A DNA stretch of 16,572 nt from NCBI GenBank assembly GCA_021739805.1, contig JAIPBB010000094.1, positions 1 through 16,572 on the forward strand, in the 5' to 3' direction. This document shows, piece after piece, positions 10,201-16,572 of the stretch. A program made the translations under genes and the position numbers. The DNA comes from Saprospiraceae bacterium (lineage in GTDB: Bacteria > Bacteroidota > Bacteroidia > Bacteroidales > JAIPBB01). The notes under the pieces are model-generated. The model was given only the letters and a program-made list of their open reading frames with translations, was not told the DNA's origin and made no database searches. Each line of letters starts with the position of its first letter. The stretch's first letter is position 1.

Positions 10201-13200
10201 ATCCATCCTGTTTTTTTATGTTCAACAGCTTCAAGTTCTATATATGGCTTTCCGCTCTCTAATCCTGCATCATGAACTTTTGCATAACCGCTAACATAAT
10301 CTTTTCTGTTATTTTCAGTTAGTCGCATATAAACTTTAAAATAAACAAAGTCATTTTTAAGTCCATTTGCGTATTCTCTTACTTCATCATCACATGTAAA
10401 TGTAACTCCTGTTCCTGGATCAAAAAATACTTTCAATTCATCATGCTTTAATTTTTCTCCATCATAAGAACCAACTCCTGTAATCTTGAACATTCGTGTT
10501 GCCTTGGTATTTTGAACATAGGCATAATCATCCATTTCGTAATTAATTTCAATATTTCCACCTGAAGGCAATTTTATCTCTTTAAGACTCCATGCTCCCG
10601 CATAATAATCTAAATCAGCATCATCCTGATTTACGTATGGATTTTGTACATTCTTTAGATCATGACAATAGGTTCCCCAACGGTCAATATTCATATTTGA
10701 ATAATCGGGATTTTCATCAGCATTAGATTCATGATAGTCGAATTCATAAGGACTAAGTCTTCCTTTATTATTATTACCATAAGTAAACCATACCTTTTTT
10801 AATGTTAATTTACCTTGTCCATATATTGTATAATTAGGAATTCCTTCACATAAACCATAGCTATATCTAAAATGTGCTACTTTTATGGGTGTATTAGGAC
10901 GGCTGTAGCTGTATAAAGAAATAGAATCAAGACATTGTTGGTATGCTCCACCAGTATCCGTTTGATGTTCATTATAAGCTCCACGACCATCCCTTCTGTT
11001 TGATAAATGAAAAACTGCAAAATGTGTTTTAGTTTTTATAGTGTCCAAGTACAGTAATTCCTTTGTTCCATAGCTATAGCTTGCCCTGTCATCTCCTGCA
11101 TCTGACTCATTTCCCCTGCTATATATAGCATCATTAAATGGAGCACGCCAGTTGTATAAACCACCATCTTTATATATAAACTCTACCCAGTAACCGTAAT
11201 CGCCTGACGAAGGCCCAACATTACCATTATCAATATAATCAGCCGAAGTTATAGATGTTAGTAGATGACTGTGAGTATAAGGTGGTAAAGTTGTTGCTGT
11301 ATATAAATGATCCCTTCCCTGATCATTTTCTTTTGTTGCTGCACTAGTATTATAATTTATTAGCTTATTTGACACACTGCAACAATTATCTACTGAAAAC
11401 ATAACCTCTTTCTGTAGAGTATTATAAGCTGCTTTTGCATAAGTGTATTTTATTCCATCAGGATTTATTATAGTATATTCACCTATATGATGGTTCTGAC
11501 AGTTTGAATTTGACGCAATATCATCATAGGGATATTCATAATTACCATCATCTTTAATTTCCTTAAATGTGCGAAATTGGATTTGAGATATTGCAGGCAG
11601 TCTTTCTGTTCGCTTATTTTGAGTAAATTCTGTGTATGATGTTCCTGTTTGTAAATTGCAACCTTCAACAACAGGATTCAGACCAGATCTGGTTGTTTTG
11701 AATCTAACATCTTTACTGTAACCCAACTCCTTATACCTGGCGTCATCATTCATGATAACCGGCTCACCCATCATTCTAAATGTAAATGGCTCATATGCTG
11801 GCCTATTGACAGAATCTGTCCCTTCAAATTTTAATACATCAGATACATCTCCAAATCCACTCTGCCATTTTCCTGAATATTGATCAATAATTGTTGCAGA
11901 ATAATTTAAACCAAACTTTATGTCATTAAGCATTCCAAATTCCAAGCCCACTCCAATATCTGTTTTATTATTTGAGATGTTGTCTTTTTCCATTACTCCA
12001 AGATCAGACCGATATGCTCTAAAAACTCCTCCTGTTCCTTGTCCACTAATCACATAGACATCATTATTTAAAGCTGGAACCGGAAGGTTTACAGTGTACT
12101 TACTGACAACACTTTCTTTTTCTAGAGAAAAATCCCTTAATACTTGTCCTTTATTCTGTGACTTATGTAAATAAGCAGTTCCATAAGAACATAAGCTTCG
12201 TTCTTTCTCTGCTACAGCTTGACGGGCATAATATACTGAAACCTCTTGTTCACTAAACACAGTTGATGACTCCTTGCCAAACTTAACATTTACTCTGGCA
12301 GCAAAGTTTTGCATTGGAACTCCAACATCAGGAACTTGATGTATAGCTCCTGCCCATCCAACTAAAGGTGCAATATGTTTATCTCCTTTAAGACAAAGAC
12401 GATGAGCTTTATCCTTGCCACATAAAATGTATTTATCAGTATTTGTTTTACTTGCAAAACGATGTTTTTTATCTGTACCTATTTTGTCACTTTTATCAAC
12501 TAATATTTTGTGTGCTAATGCATGAGATGCTTTTTTTACAGGTTTATCATCTTTATTTCTTATACCATTACTTTGTGATACCATATCTTTTGCTATTGAA
12601 TCTGTTAAATGTCCCAACCCTGCTGTATCAAGCCCTGTAAAAAACGAATTAGTCTTCAACTGTACGTTTAACTGTGGTTGTAATTTTATTCCAGAATATG
12701 AGTTATAATCAGCCAAAAAACCTGTTGTTGCACTTATATTCAATAGTTTTGCAAAGTCGAAAGAAAGAAATTCCCATCCAGTTAAATTACAATTCATTGA
12801 TAGCGACCAATTAGCTCTTGTGGAATAGGCTTTAGTTACTTTATCACCACTAAAATCATCTGGTAATCCTCGCAACTGACGACTAATGCATCCTGTATTT
12901 AGATTCCATCCTAATCCAACCCAACTTGCTTCCTGCTCCATTCCTATTCCTGCATTATATGCAAGGTTAAGAGGATAACCTCCATTAGGGCCAGGGACTG
13001 TCATTAGGGGTAGATTATAACTAAAATCTCCACTTGCCAAATCCACCATATTTGTTGCGTCAATAGGAGCAAAACTCTCAAATTCCGGCTGTGCCGGTCC
13101 GGATGTTAGTGCGAAAACTGCTATGGGATTAAAAATCTCTATTAAGAAATTAATAGCTATAAATACAGATAAGAATTTAAAAAACCTGCTTTTTTGAATC

Positions 13201-13211
13201 TTTATTATCAT
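7221..13211 (-). CDS. Giant exported YD/RHS-associated protein without RHS core
   Basis: The product has 1996 residues. The signal peptide is about residues 1-34 (ends NPIAVFA; mature start LTSGPAQPEFESF). Residues 61-105 carry the signature GDFSYNLPLM, TVPGPNGGYPLNLAYNAGIG and EQEASWVGLGWNLN, known to me from N-termini of Bacteroidota RHS/SpvB-like surface proteins. A lysine/histidine-rich stretch spans 218-280. Residues 874-910 hold WSLKEIKLPSGGNIEINYE and DDYAYVQ. A jelly-roll, carbohydrate-binding-like domain spans about 1785-1939 (ending DDIRLLPYNGS), followed by ELDENNYATFYNYDEEG and the C-terminus KKETEEGIKT...NLKR. No RHS core (no DPxG or GKFLSVDP-type motif) and no type IX secretion tail are seen. 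The start overlaps the upstream stop as ATGA, suggesting translational coupling. It may supply half of a shell completed by the downstream RHS protein; that is inference. Confidence 0.93.
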   Translation of the reverse strand: MIIKIQKSRFFKFLSVFIAINFLIEIFNPIAVFALTSGPAQPEFESFAPIDATNMVDLASGDFSYNLPLMTVPGPNGGYPLNLAYNAGIGMEQEASWVGLGWNLNTGCISRQLRGLPDDFSGDKVTKAYSTRANWSLSMNCNLTGWEFLSFDFAKLLNISATTGFLADYNSYSGIKLQPQLNVQLKTNSFFTGLDTAGLGHLTDSIAKDMVSQSNGIRNKDDKPVKKASHALAHKILVDKSDKIGTDKKHRFASKTNTDKYILCGKDKAHRLCLKGDKHIAPLVGWAGAIHQVPDVGVPMQNFAARVNVKFGKESSTVFSEQEVSVYYARQAVAEKERSLCSYGTAYLHKSQNKGQVLRDFSLEKESVVSKYTVNLPVPALNNDVYVISGQGTGGVFRAYRSDLGVMEKDNISNNKTDIGVGLEFGMLNDIKFGLNYSATIIDQYSGKWQSGFGDVSDVLKFEGTDSVNRPAYEPFTFRMMGEPVIMNDDARYKELGYSKDVRFKTTRSGLNPVVEGCNLQTGTSYTEFTQNKRTERLPAISQIQFRTFKEIKDDGNYEYPYDDIASNSNCQNHHIGEYTIINPDGIKYTYAKAAYNTLQKEVMFSVDNCCSVSNKLINYNTSAATKENDQGRDHLYTATTLPPYTHSHLLTSITSADYIDNGNVGPSSGDYGYWVEFIYKDGGLYNWRAPFNDAIYSRGNESDAGDDRASYSYGTKELLYLDTIKTKTHFAVFHLSNRRDGRGAYNEHQTDTGGAYQQCLDSISLYSYSRPNTPIKVAHFRYSYGLCEGIPNYTIYGQGKLTLKKVWFTYGNNNKGRLSPYEFDYHESNADENPDYSNMNIDRWGTYCHDLKNVQNPYVNQDDADLDYYAGAWSLKEIKLPSGGNIEINYEMDDYAYVQNTKATRMFKITGVGSYDGEKLKHDELKVFFDPGTGVTFTCDDEVREYANGLKNDFVYFKVYMRLTENNRKDYVSGYAKVHDAGLESGKPYIELEAVEHKKTGWIHPFRLAGFSHLFSQRPDLTSPSINGNASFKDIIISVFGDVIDNVAKYLDEFRYYKTMGYCKKIVHDEDNFPGYIRLVEADMIKKGGGHRVSSVTLSDNWTKSASSSYKTTYDYRIVNKNNTIEDQIISSGVAEYEPALGGEENALKIPAYYKNDAFVTQDNKLYLEEPFGESYFPSPNVKYRQVIVSSETPSNVTKSASGKSVHKFYTAYEFPIKVAKDNFVNNSADCSLPMKFIPFLNIKIYNAIALSQAYKIELNDMHGKPRSVAAFPHGIDVLNPDNEGQTVTYQEYIYHTENGNQLKNKVNVFRGDKQYKDELMALNYDFITYANENKINIYNQATDSNLDIIVAITTFLPMLLCMFSGEDSQVRTLVTNKVIYRSGIIKETVSKKDGITVHTRHLGYDAYTGQPVLSIIDNTFEAPVYSYNFPAHWNYDGMGASYSNYRLKYRGTIDALTNKQLVEYFHVNDIVKIGNNNSYIITDIEIDPAIGNRILLSDPSGVPGNIFTNDESQSLDYYIVKQGYKNHLNSSSGNIVSLSNPVTERKFPLFDTLPEFGLSGTSDVYSFRSCDNQSGNVRICLDKTGFNDELSFLLNPTNAQCDGESDCICRASIIFDGHHALLDDIDDIDSLKKTGYKVNVYIGNGNFITGDWQDETGCFSECLDDVLNASASEYVQYMPTTKDYYWRNYLNNAYRIPRKQQGTVGHKTNLSKDGVYDYFKLFNWIPGNSDNSQQPWRWGSKATLYTNSGFELENIDALGIFSSAIYGYDDALATAVAGNARYSEMLFDGFDDYNLTTGISKLEYDNWNIYPVSGSLEIKDNMSHTGEKCLYLDDQDLTWSINHVTNFSLNNTIEKKLLANKKYLLSLWVNLSSGDISSVRIKQGSTDITTRRAGKIEGWQLVEALIETPSGNGNITVTIEGIDGYVDDIRLLPYNGSMKSYVYNPATLWLTAELDENNYATFYNYDEEGVLVQLKKETEEGIKTIATTRQNLKR
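7395..7859 (-). other. Carbohydrate-binding-module-like jelly roll near C-terminus of the giant
   Basis: Residues about 1785-1939 of the 1996-residue protein run from FDGFDDYN through NMSHTGEKCLYLDD, KKYLLSLWVNLSSG and EGWQLVEALIETPSGNGNIT to GYVDDIRLLP. The order 'S.TG..sl', 'Y.lS.Wv', 'gW......' and 'vDDirl' is that of CBM4/9/22-like jelly rolls. Such domains bind glycans or act as structural spacers. The ligand is unknown. Confidence 0.6.
8319..8340. repeat. Short in-frame tandem repeat (9-bp unit)
   Basis: The unit atcaatatc occurs twice and is followed by a partial copy. On the minus strand it encodes the aspartate-rich run DDIDDIDS inside the 1996-residue protein. The unit is a multiple of three, so copy-number change would alter length without shifting the frame. 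Confidence 0.55.
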
Positions 13212-13843
13212 CGTTTACTAATTTTTAGTTTCGGAATATCTTTTAATATTTCTTTGTTAAAAACAAAGTCAATTATCTCATTTGAGAATAGTGGTGAATT
13301 TATTTGAATAGTATTATTTGCTGTTTTGTCCATGGTAGTCTCAAAGGCAAATAATATATTGGTTCTTTCATTATTAGAACTCATGCCTTCATAATGATAT
13401 AAGACCGGATACAAGGTACCTAATCCACTAATAAAACTGATGTCCTGCTGCAAGCCATCCATTAAATAATAGGATAAATTGTTTTGTTCCGGAACTGAAC
13501 CATCTAAATTGTCAGTAGCAGGATGTTTGTTTGTCAATTGTAAACAAAAGTATTCCAGTCCTTGCAGTTCTTTTCTTTTTACATAGTAATTATTTCTGTC
13601 TATACTTGCTTGTCCATGTTCAAGAACTATTATATAATCTATAGGTCTGTATTGTAGTTTTAAGCTAAATTCTTCTGTTTCGTATTGCTGGGTTAATTGG
13701 CTTGTTTCAACCCAGTTTATATAGCTTTCAGGTTTGAGTTTGCCACCCGAGCAAAATGAAAATGTAAATGAGACTATGACTATTATAGCTAAATTAACAA
13801 TTCGAGCTAATGGTGAATTTAATATCAATTTGATTTTATTCAT
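13208..13843 (-). CDS. Small anchored protein or putative lipoprotein encoded before the first giant
   Basis: The product has 211 residues. The N-terminus is a long hydrophobic signal (about residues 14-30) ending FTFSF-C31-SGGK. Cys31 followed by SGG looks like a Bacteroidota lipoprotein start, with SGG resembling the export-prone region after the cysteine, but Phe at -1 is a poor lipobox. A signal anchor is the alternative. The rest is soluble: SYINWVETSQL, then EEFSLKLQYRPIDYIIVLE, then FCLQLTNKHPATDN, then NERTNILFAFETTMDK. I associate the phrase 'NWVE...F.LQY.P.DYIV' with small proteins beside Bacteroidota RHS genes, from memory only. Its stop overlaps the next gene's start by 4 bp (ATGA), so the two are probably coupled and made in fixed ratio. 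A surface anchor, chaperone or plug for the giant is possible; the function is unknown. Confidence 0.88.
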   Translation of the reverse strand: MNKIKLILNSPLARIVNLAIIVIVSFTFSFCSGGKLKPESYINWVETSQLTQQYETEEFSLKLQYRPIDYIIVLEHGQASIDRNNYYVKRKELQGLEYFCLQLTNKHPATDNLDGSVPEQNNLSYYLMDGLQQDISFISGLGTLYPVLYHYEGMSSNNERTNILFAFETTMDKTANNTIQINSPLFSNEIIDFVFNKEILKDIPKLKISKR

Positions 13844-13899
13844 TTTTTTGTTATTAAGAATTTTTTATCCAAAAAATATATTGATATCGTTTAATATAA
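13844..13899 (-). other. 56-bp intergenic gap with no clear promoter or terminator
   Basis: This is the only sizeable gap in the window. It is nearly pure A+T and contains a perfect AT-only inverted repeat at 13860-13877 (7-bp arms, 4-nt loop). A sequence resembling the Bacteroidota -7 element (TAnnTTTG) is present only with an extra T (TATTTTTTGG on the minus strand). The A-rich stretch just before the ATG at 13843 is a typical Bacteroidota translation leader. The gap therefore does not argue against read-through transcription. Confidence 0.5.
13860..13877. repeat. AT-only perfect inverted repeat
   Basis: ATTTTTT and AAAAAAT arms flank a 4-nt loop (ATCC on the plus strand). It lies between the beta-helix gene and the small anchored-protein gene. 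The stem has no G:C pairs and no U-tract follows it, so it is a weak hairpin at most. Confidence 0.7.
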
Positions 13900-16572
13900 T
13901 TATGGCCATGATGTAAAAAATCCACCAATATATGTTTGAGGTGCAATGTCAAAAAGGCAAACTCTTAAATAAAATGGTGTTGTATTCTTAAACTTTAAAT
14001 ACCATTTCTCATCTTTGTTATTAATTACTTCAAGGACATAAAAATGATTATACTTTAGTTTTGAGTTACATATTGAAAAATTCCAATCATAACGATTATC
14101 TCCAAGCTTAAGGTCTGTATCAAATGTTGTTGTTGACGTTGTGTAAACCAATTTTCTTTCCCAATCATAGATGTTAAATTGTAAAGCTGCTCCTGTATCT
14201 TGGAAATATTCTTCTGTGAACTTAAACTTTAAGTATCCTCTCTTGACTAAATAGCTACTACCGTCAAGTTTTTTCTTTAAAATTCCATAAGGAGAGTCTA
14301 TTCCAGGGTATGCCTGAAAATTTGATGCTCCAATTGCTACATCATTTTCATCTATTGTAAGATTATTAATGTCAACATCAAGACCATCTATTTTAATACC
14401 TGCACCACTTGCAGGTGAACTTTCATATATACTTAGGTTGCCATTTTCAGCAGACGTAAAATCCGGATTTCCTGTTAATGAATTCGCATCACCGTTACCT
14501 GCACCTGCATCATGATCATATGAAGTCCAATCATTAAGTGAGCTATAGGATGTTGCCTCTAGCAATGCTATATCGTTACCATTGATGGTGTCAAATAAAT
14601 TGTAATCACATGATAAAAATTGCAAACTGCTGTTGGTTTGATAAAGCTTTATACATGAGCCTTCGGATGATGTAACACTTAAAATATTATTTTGAAAATT
14701 CCAGGTGTTTGCTGCTGTCTCGGTTGGAAATACAACATTATTGTCATCATTATAAAATGAATTACAATATAAGTCTATATAAATGCTGTTATCATCATTG
14801 ACATGGATTCCGGTATTTGAATTTGTAATATAGTTGCAGTTAATATCTGCATATATTGTATTATCAAGATATATGCTTTTTTCGGCTCCTTTTAGCCAGT
14901 TTTTGCTAATTTCCGTTGTGTCATATTCATCTATTCCCGAATAATTAATTTTAATGGCAAATGTCTCATTAGCGTCCTGAGAATTAATATTTATCATATT
15001 CTGGGTGATAGTACTATTGCATATCTTTAAACTCTCACCATCACCTCCGTTCAGATATATTCCTGTTCCATTTAATTTTATATAATTATTATGTATTATT
15101 CCAGTAGAAGGAGCATAATTATCTTCACCTTCTGAATAATAATTAAAATATATTCCTGTGGATCCAATTCCCTCGGCCAGATTTGTTATAATATTATTTT
15201 GAATTACTGTTGAGTTACATTTACCCCGAACTTCAATGTTTTTTGCATCGCTTTGCTCATTAGTTATTGTACTATTTTTGATTTTATTGTTATCAGTGTT
15301 ATAACTAGCAGATTCTCCGAGAATAAGGCAATTTGTTGTTTGAGTACTATTAACCGCACAATTACTTATTAAATTATAATGTGAATCAGAAATTTTTAAG
15401 CAAACATTATTTGTTTCTTCACTGCTCAGGCTTATATCTCTGACTTCTATATATGCTGTTTGGTTTAATTCAATAACTTCTTCTTCTGAAGATGCATTTA
15501 TTACTGTATTATCGGAACCGGCACCTAATAATACTACATTTGACTCTGAGCTTCCACTATCCGTAGGCGAAATATGAATTGCATCAGTAAAATCACCTGC
15601 ATCAATAAAGATTGTATCTCCTGCTTTTAAGGATATGTTTTCTATTATTCCAGATACAAGATTATCCGGCTTTGCATTTGAACAGCCATCATTATTCTCA
15701 TCCCCAACAGCAGTGCACCAATTATCTCCAATTCTTGAATCATCATTTACGAAATAATTATTACTTGATAAGTATGTAACAACACTGGAATAGCATGTTG
15801 TTGTTCCGGCTATTACAACTGCTCTAAAATTTGTTGTCGTATTTACAAAAACTGAATCATTTATTGTTGATCCAGAAATATTTATGTAATTATCTGTTGA
15901 AATTTCTGATTTCTGCCATGTACTAAATGTACCTGTATTACCACTTAATTGAAAACTGGCCATACCAGAGCTTAGACCATTTCCATCATCAGTGATAGTA
16001 GCATCCCCTGCAATTGTTTCACAGTCGGGTGTCGTGCAAGATATCTCTGCATCCCAGCCATTGCCTGTTCCGCTTTCGTCAGAATGGAATACAAAGGTTA
16101 ATGCTCCTGTAGAATGAGTTGATGTAAAAGTTCCGGGCGATGATACTCCGTCATAAGTTCCTATTAAAGTACTTGCTTCAGTTGGACCATTATAAATCTT
16201 TAACCAGTCATTATTTTCTTCAATATCAAAATATTCGGAAAAGTCAATACTAACTCTTTTGTAGCTTTCACAAGGATAAAATGTCACAATATAATCTTCA
16301 TTGTTTTGATAGCCGAATTCTGGATCAGTTCCCCCACTGTCATAAAAATCTCCATCACACACTTTATAATCCATGCTTTTATCTAATATGTAGTTTGTCG
16401 TATCTGAATTGACATATATAATAATTTGGTCGGTATAGCTTGTATTGCATCCTCCACCTGATACAGTAACAGTATATGTTGTAGTTGCGGTAGGTGTTGC
16501 AATGGGATTTGCCGTTGATGATGAATTTAATCCACTTATGGGTGACCAGGAGTAATTATAATAACTACCTTG
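13900..16572 (-). CDS. Secreted PKD/CUB/parallel beta-helix protein; 5' end outside window
   Basis: The frame is open to the edge, giving 890 visible residues plus TAA. The ATG at 16374 is internal: 66 in-frame residues lie upstream without a stop and form a PKD/Ig-like module (YSWSPISGLN, then ANPIATPTATTTYTVTV). Next come a CUB domain (visible residues about 71-178), a second Ig-like segment, the linker YFVNDDSRIGDNWCTAVGDE, and a right-handed parallel beta-helix (about 331-756) closing with NPDFTSAENGNLSIYESSPA and VAIGASNF. The last 130 residues (from SPYGILKKKLDGSSYLVKRG) form a separate beta-rich module with aromatic residues. No type IX secretion tail is seen at the C-terminus (FTSWP). 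CUB and beta-helix domains usually bind protein or glycan. As first visible gene of the operon, a cell-surface adhesin or scaffold role is likely; substrate and enzymatic activity are not visible. Confidence 0.92.
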   Translation of the reverse strand, partial: QGSYYNYSWSPISGLNSSSTANPIATPTATTTYTVTVSGGGCNTSYTDQIIIYVNSDTTNYILDKSMDYKVCDGDFYDSGGTDPEFGYQNNEDYIVTFYPCESYKRVSIDFSEYFDIEENNDWLKIYNGPTEASTLIGTYDGVSSPGTFTSTHSTGALTFVFHSDESGTGNGWDAEISCTTPDCETIAGDATITDDGNGLSSGMASFQLSGNTGTFSTWQKSEISTDNYINISGSTINDSVFVNTTTNFRAVVIAGTTTCYSSVVTYLSSNNYFVNDDSRIGDNWCTAVGDENNDGCSNAKPDNLVSGIIENISLKAGDTIFIDAGDFTDAIHISPTDSGSSESNVVLLGAGSDNTVINASSEEEVIELNQTAYIEVRDISLSSEETNNVCLKISDSHYNLISNCAVNSTQTTNCLILGESASYNTDNNKIKNSTITNEQSDAKNIEVRGKCNSTVIQNNIITNLAEGIGSTGIYFNYYSEGEDNYAPSTGIIHNNYIKLNGTGIYLNGGDGESLKICNSTITQNMININSQDANETFAIKINYSGIDEYDTTEISKNWLKGAEKSIYLDNTIYADINCNYITNSNTGIHVNDDNSIYIDLYCNSFYNDDNNVVFPTETAANTWNFQNNILSVTSSEGSCIKLYQTNSSLQFLSCDYNLFDTINGNDIALLEATSYSSLNDWTSYDHDAGAGNGDANSLTGNPDFTSAENGNLSIYESSPASGAGIKIDGLDVDINNLTIDENDVAIGASNFQAYPGIDSPYGILKKKLDGSSYLVKRGYLKFKFTEEYFQDTGAALQFNIYDWERKLVYTTSTTTFDTDLKLGDNRYDWNFSICNSKLKYNHFYVLEVINNKDEKWYLKFKNTTPFYLRVCLFDIAPQTYIGGFFTSWP
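14305..15582 (-). other. Right-handed parallel beta-helix region
   Basis: Short repeats of the PbH1 type occur: N-x-I / I-x-x-N-x-I with asparagine ladders, such as HYNLISNCAVN, NNKIKNSTITN, STVIQNNIITN, IIHNNYIKLNGTGIYLNGG, KICNSTITQNMINI and INCNYITNSNTGIHV. The terminal NPDF...L...SPA...G...IGA pattern is the usual end of secreted beta-helix proteins in this phylum. Some of these helices are polysaccharide lyases, but no catalytic set can be assigned here. Confidence 0.85.
16039..16362 (-). other. CUB domain (encoded segment)
   Basis: It begins VCDGDFYDSGG, followed by YIVTFYPCESYKRVSIDFSE, DWLKIYNGP, LIGTYDG, FTSTHSTGALTFVFHSDESG and GWDAEISC. These are the order and spacing of a CUB domain: D-x-L-x-I-Y-x-G, then F-x-S-x-x-x-L-x-F-x-F-x-S-D, then GW. 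Four cysteines are placed as in classical CUB domains. These domains bind protein or calcium in bacterial surface proteins. Confidence 0.85.

Noticed and set aside
13860..13877. Intrinsic terminator after the beta-helix gene
   Set aside because: The stem has only A:T pairs and no U-tract follows on the coding strand, so efficient termination is unlikely.
13844..13899. Bacteroidota-type promoter before the 211-residue gene
   Set aside because: The only -7-like sequence has an extra T and no properly spaced -33 TTG is evident.
13900..16374. ATG at 16374 as the start of the beta-helix gene
   Set aside because: The same frame continues upstream without a stop to the window edge and encodes a recognisable PKD/Ig-like module. 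The residue before the ATG is in mid-linker and no signal peptide follows it.

Overview
The window is AT-rich coding DNA, roughly one third G+C by eye, from a member of the Bacteroidota (Bacteroidetes). The assignment rests on three things: the long surface-protein families, which I recognise from this phylum; the absence of Shine-Dalgarno-like purine runs before any start codon, with A-rich leaders instead; and a PKD/Ig-like module of the 'ATPTATTTYTVTV' type that is common in Bacteroidota secreted proteins. Species cannot be named from this sequence. No RNA genes, CRISPR arrays, transposases or origins were seen.

Five genes fill the window. All are on the minus strand, so transcription runs from high to low coordinates. 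In that order they are: (1) a large secreted PKD/CUB/parallel beta-helix protein whose 5' end lies beyond base 16572; (2) a 211-residue membrane-anchored or lipoprotein-like protein; (3) a 1996-residue giant exported protein of the Bacteroidota YD/RHS-associated type, which has the N-terminal signature of these proteins but no RHS core; (4) a 229-residue exported protein with a possible LolA-like fold; (5) a second giant exported protein, at least 2170 residues, carrying YD repeats and a complete RHS-associated core. The frame of the fifth is still open at base 1. Gene junctions are 56 bp, a 4-bp ATGA overlap, 5 bp and 14 bp, which makes a single operon very likely. No non-coding stretch exceeds 56 bp.

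The layout suggests a cell-surface polymorphic-effector system. The RHS core normally ends at a D-x-D-G motif, followed by a variable C-terminal domain that is often a toxin. Here that motif is at bases 53-64 and only about 17 linker residues follow before the window ends, so the variable tip and any immunity gene lie to the left of base 1. The most interesting inference is that the two giants together form one shell, as TcB and TcC of insecticidal Tc toxins do, with the beta-helix protein, the small anchored protein and the LolA-like protein acting as surface, anchoring or folding partners. The sequence shows co-transcription and the matching families; the joint assembly is a hypothesis.
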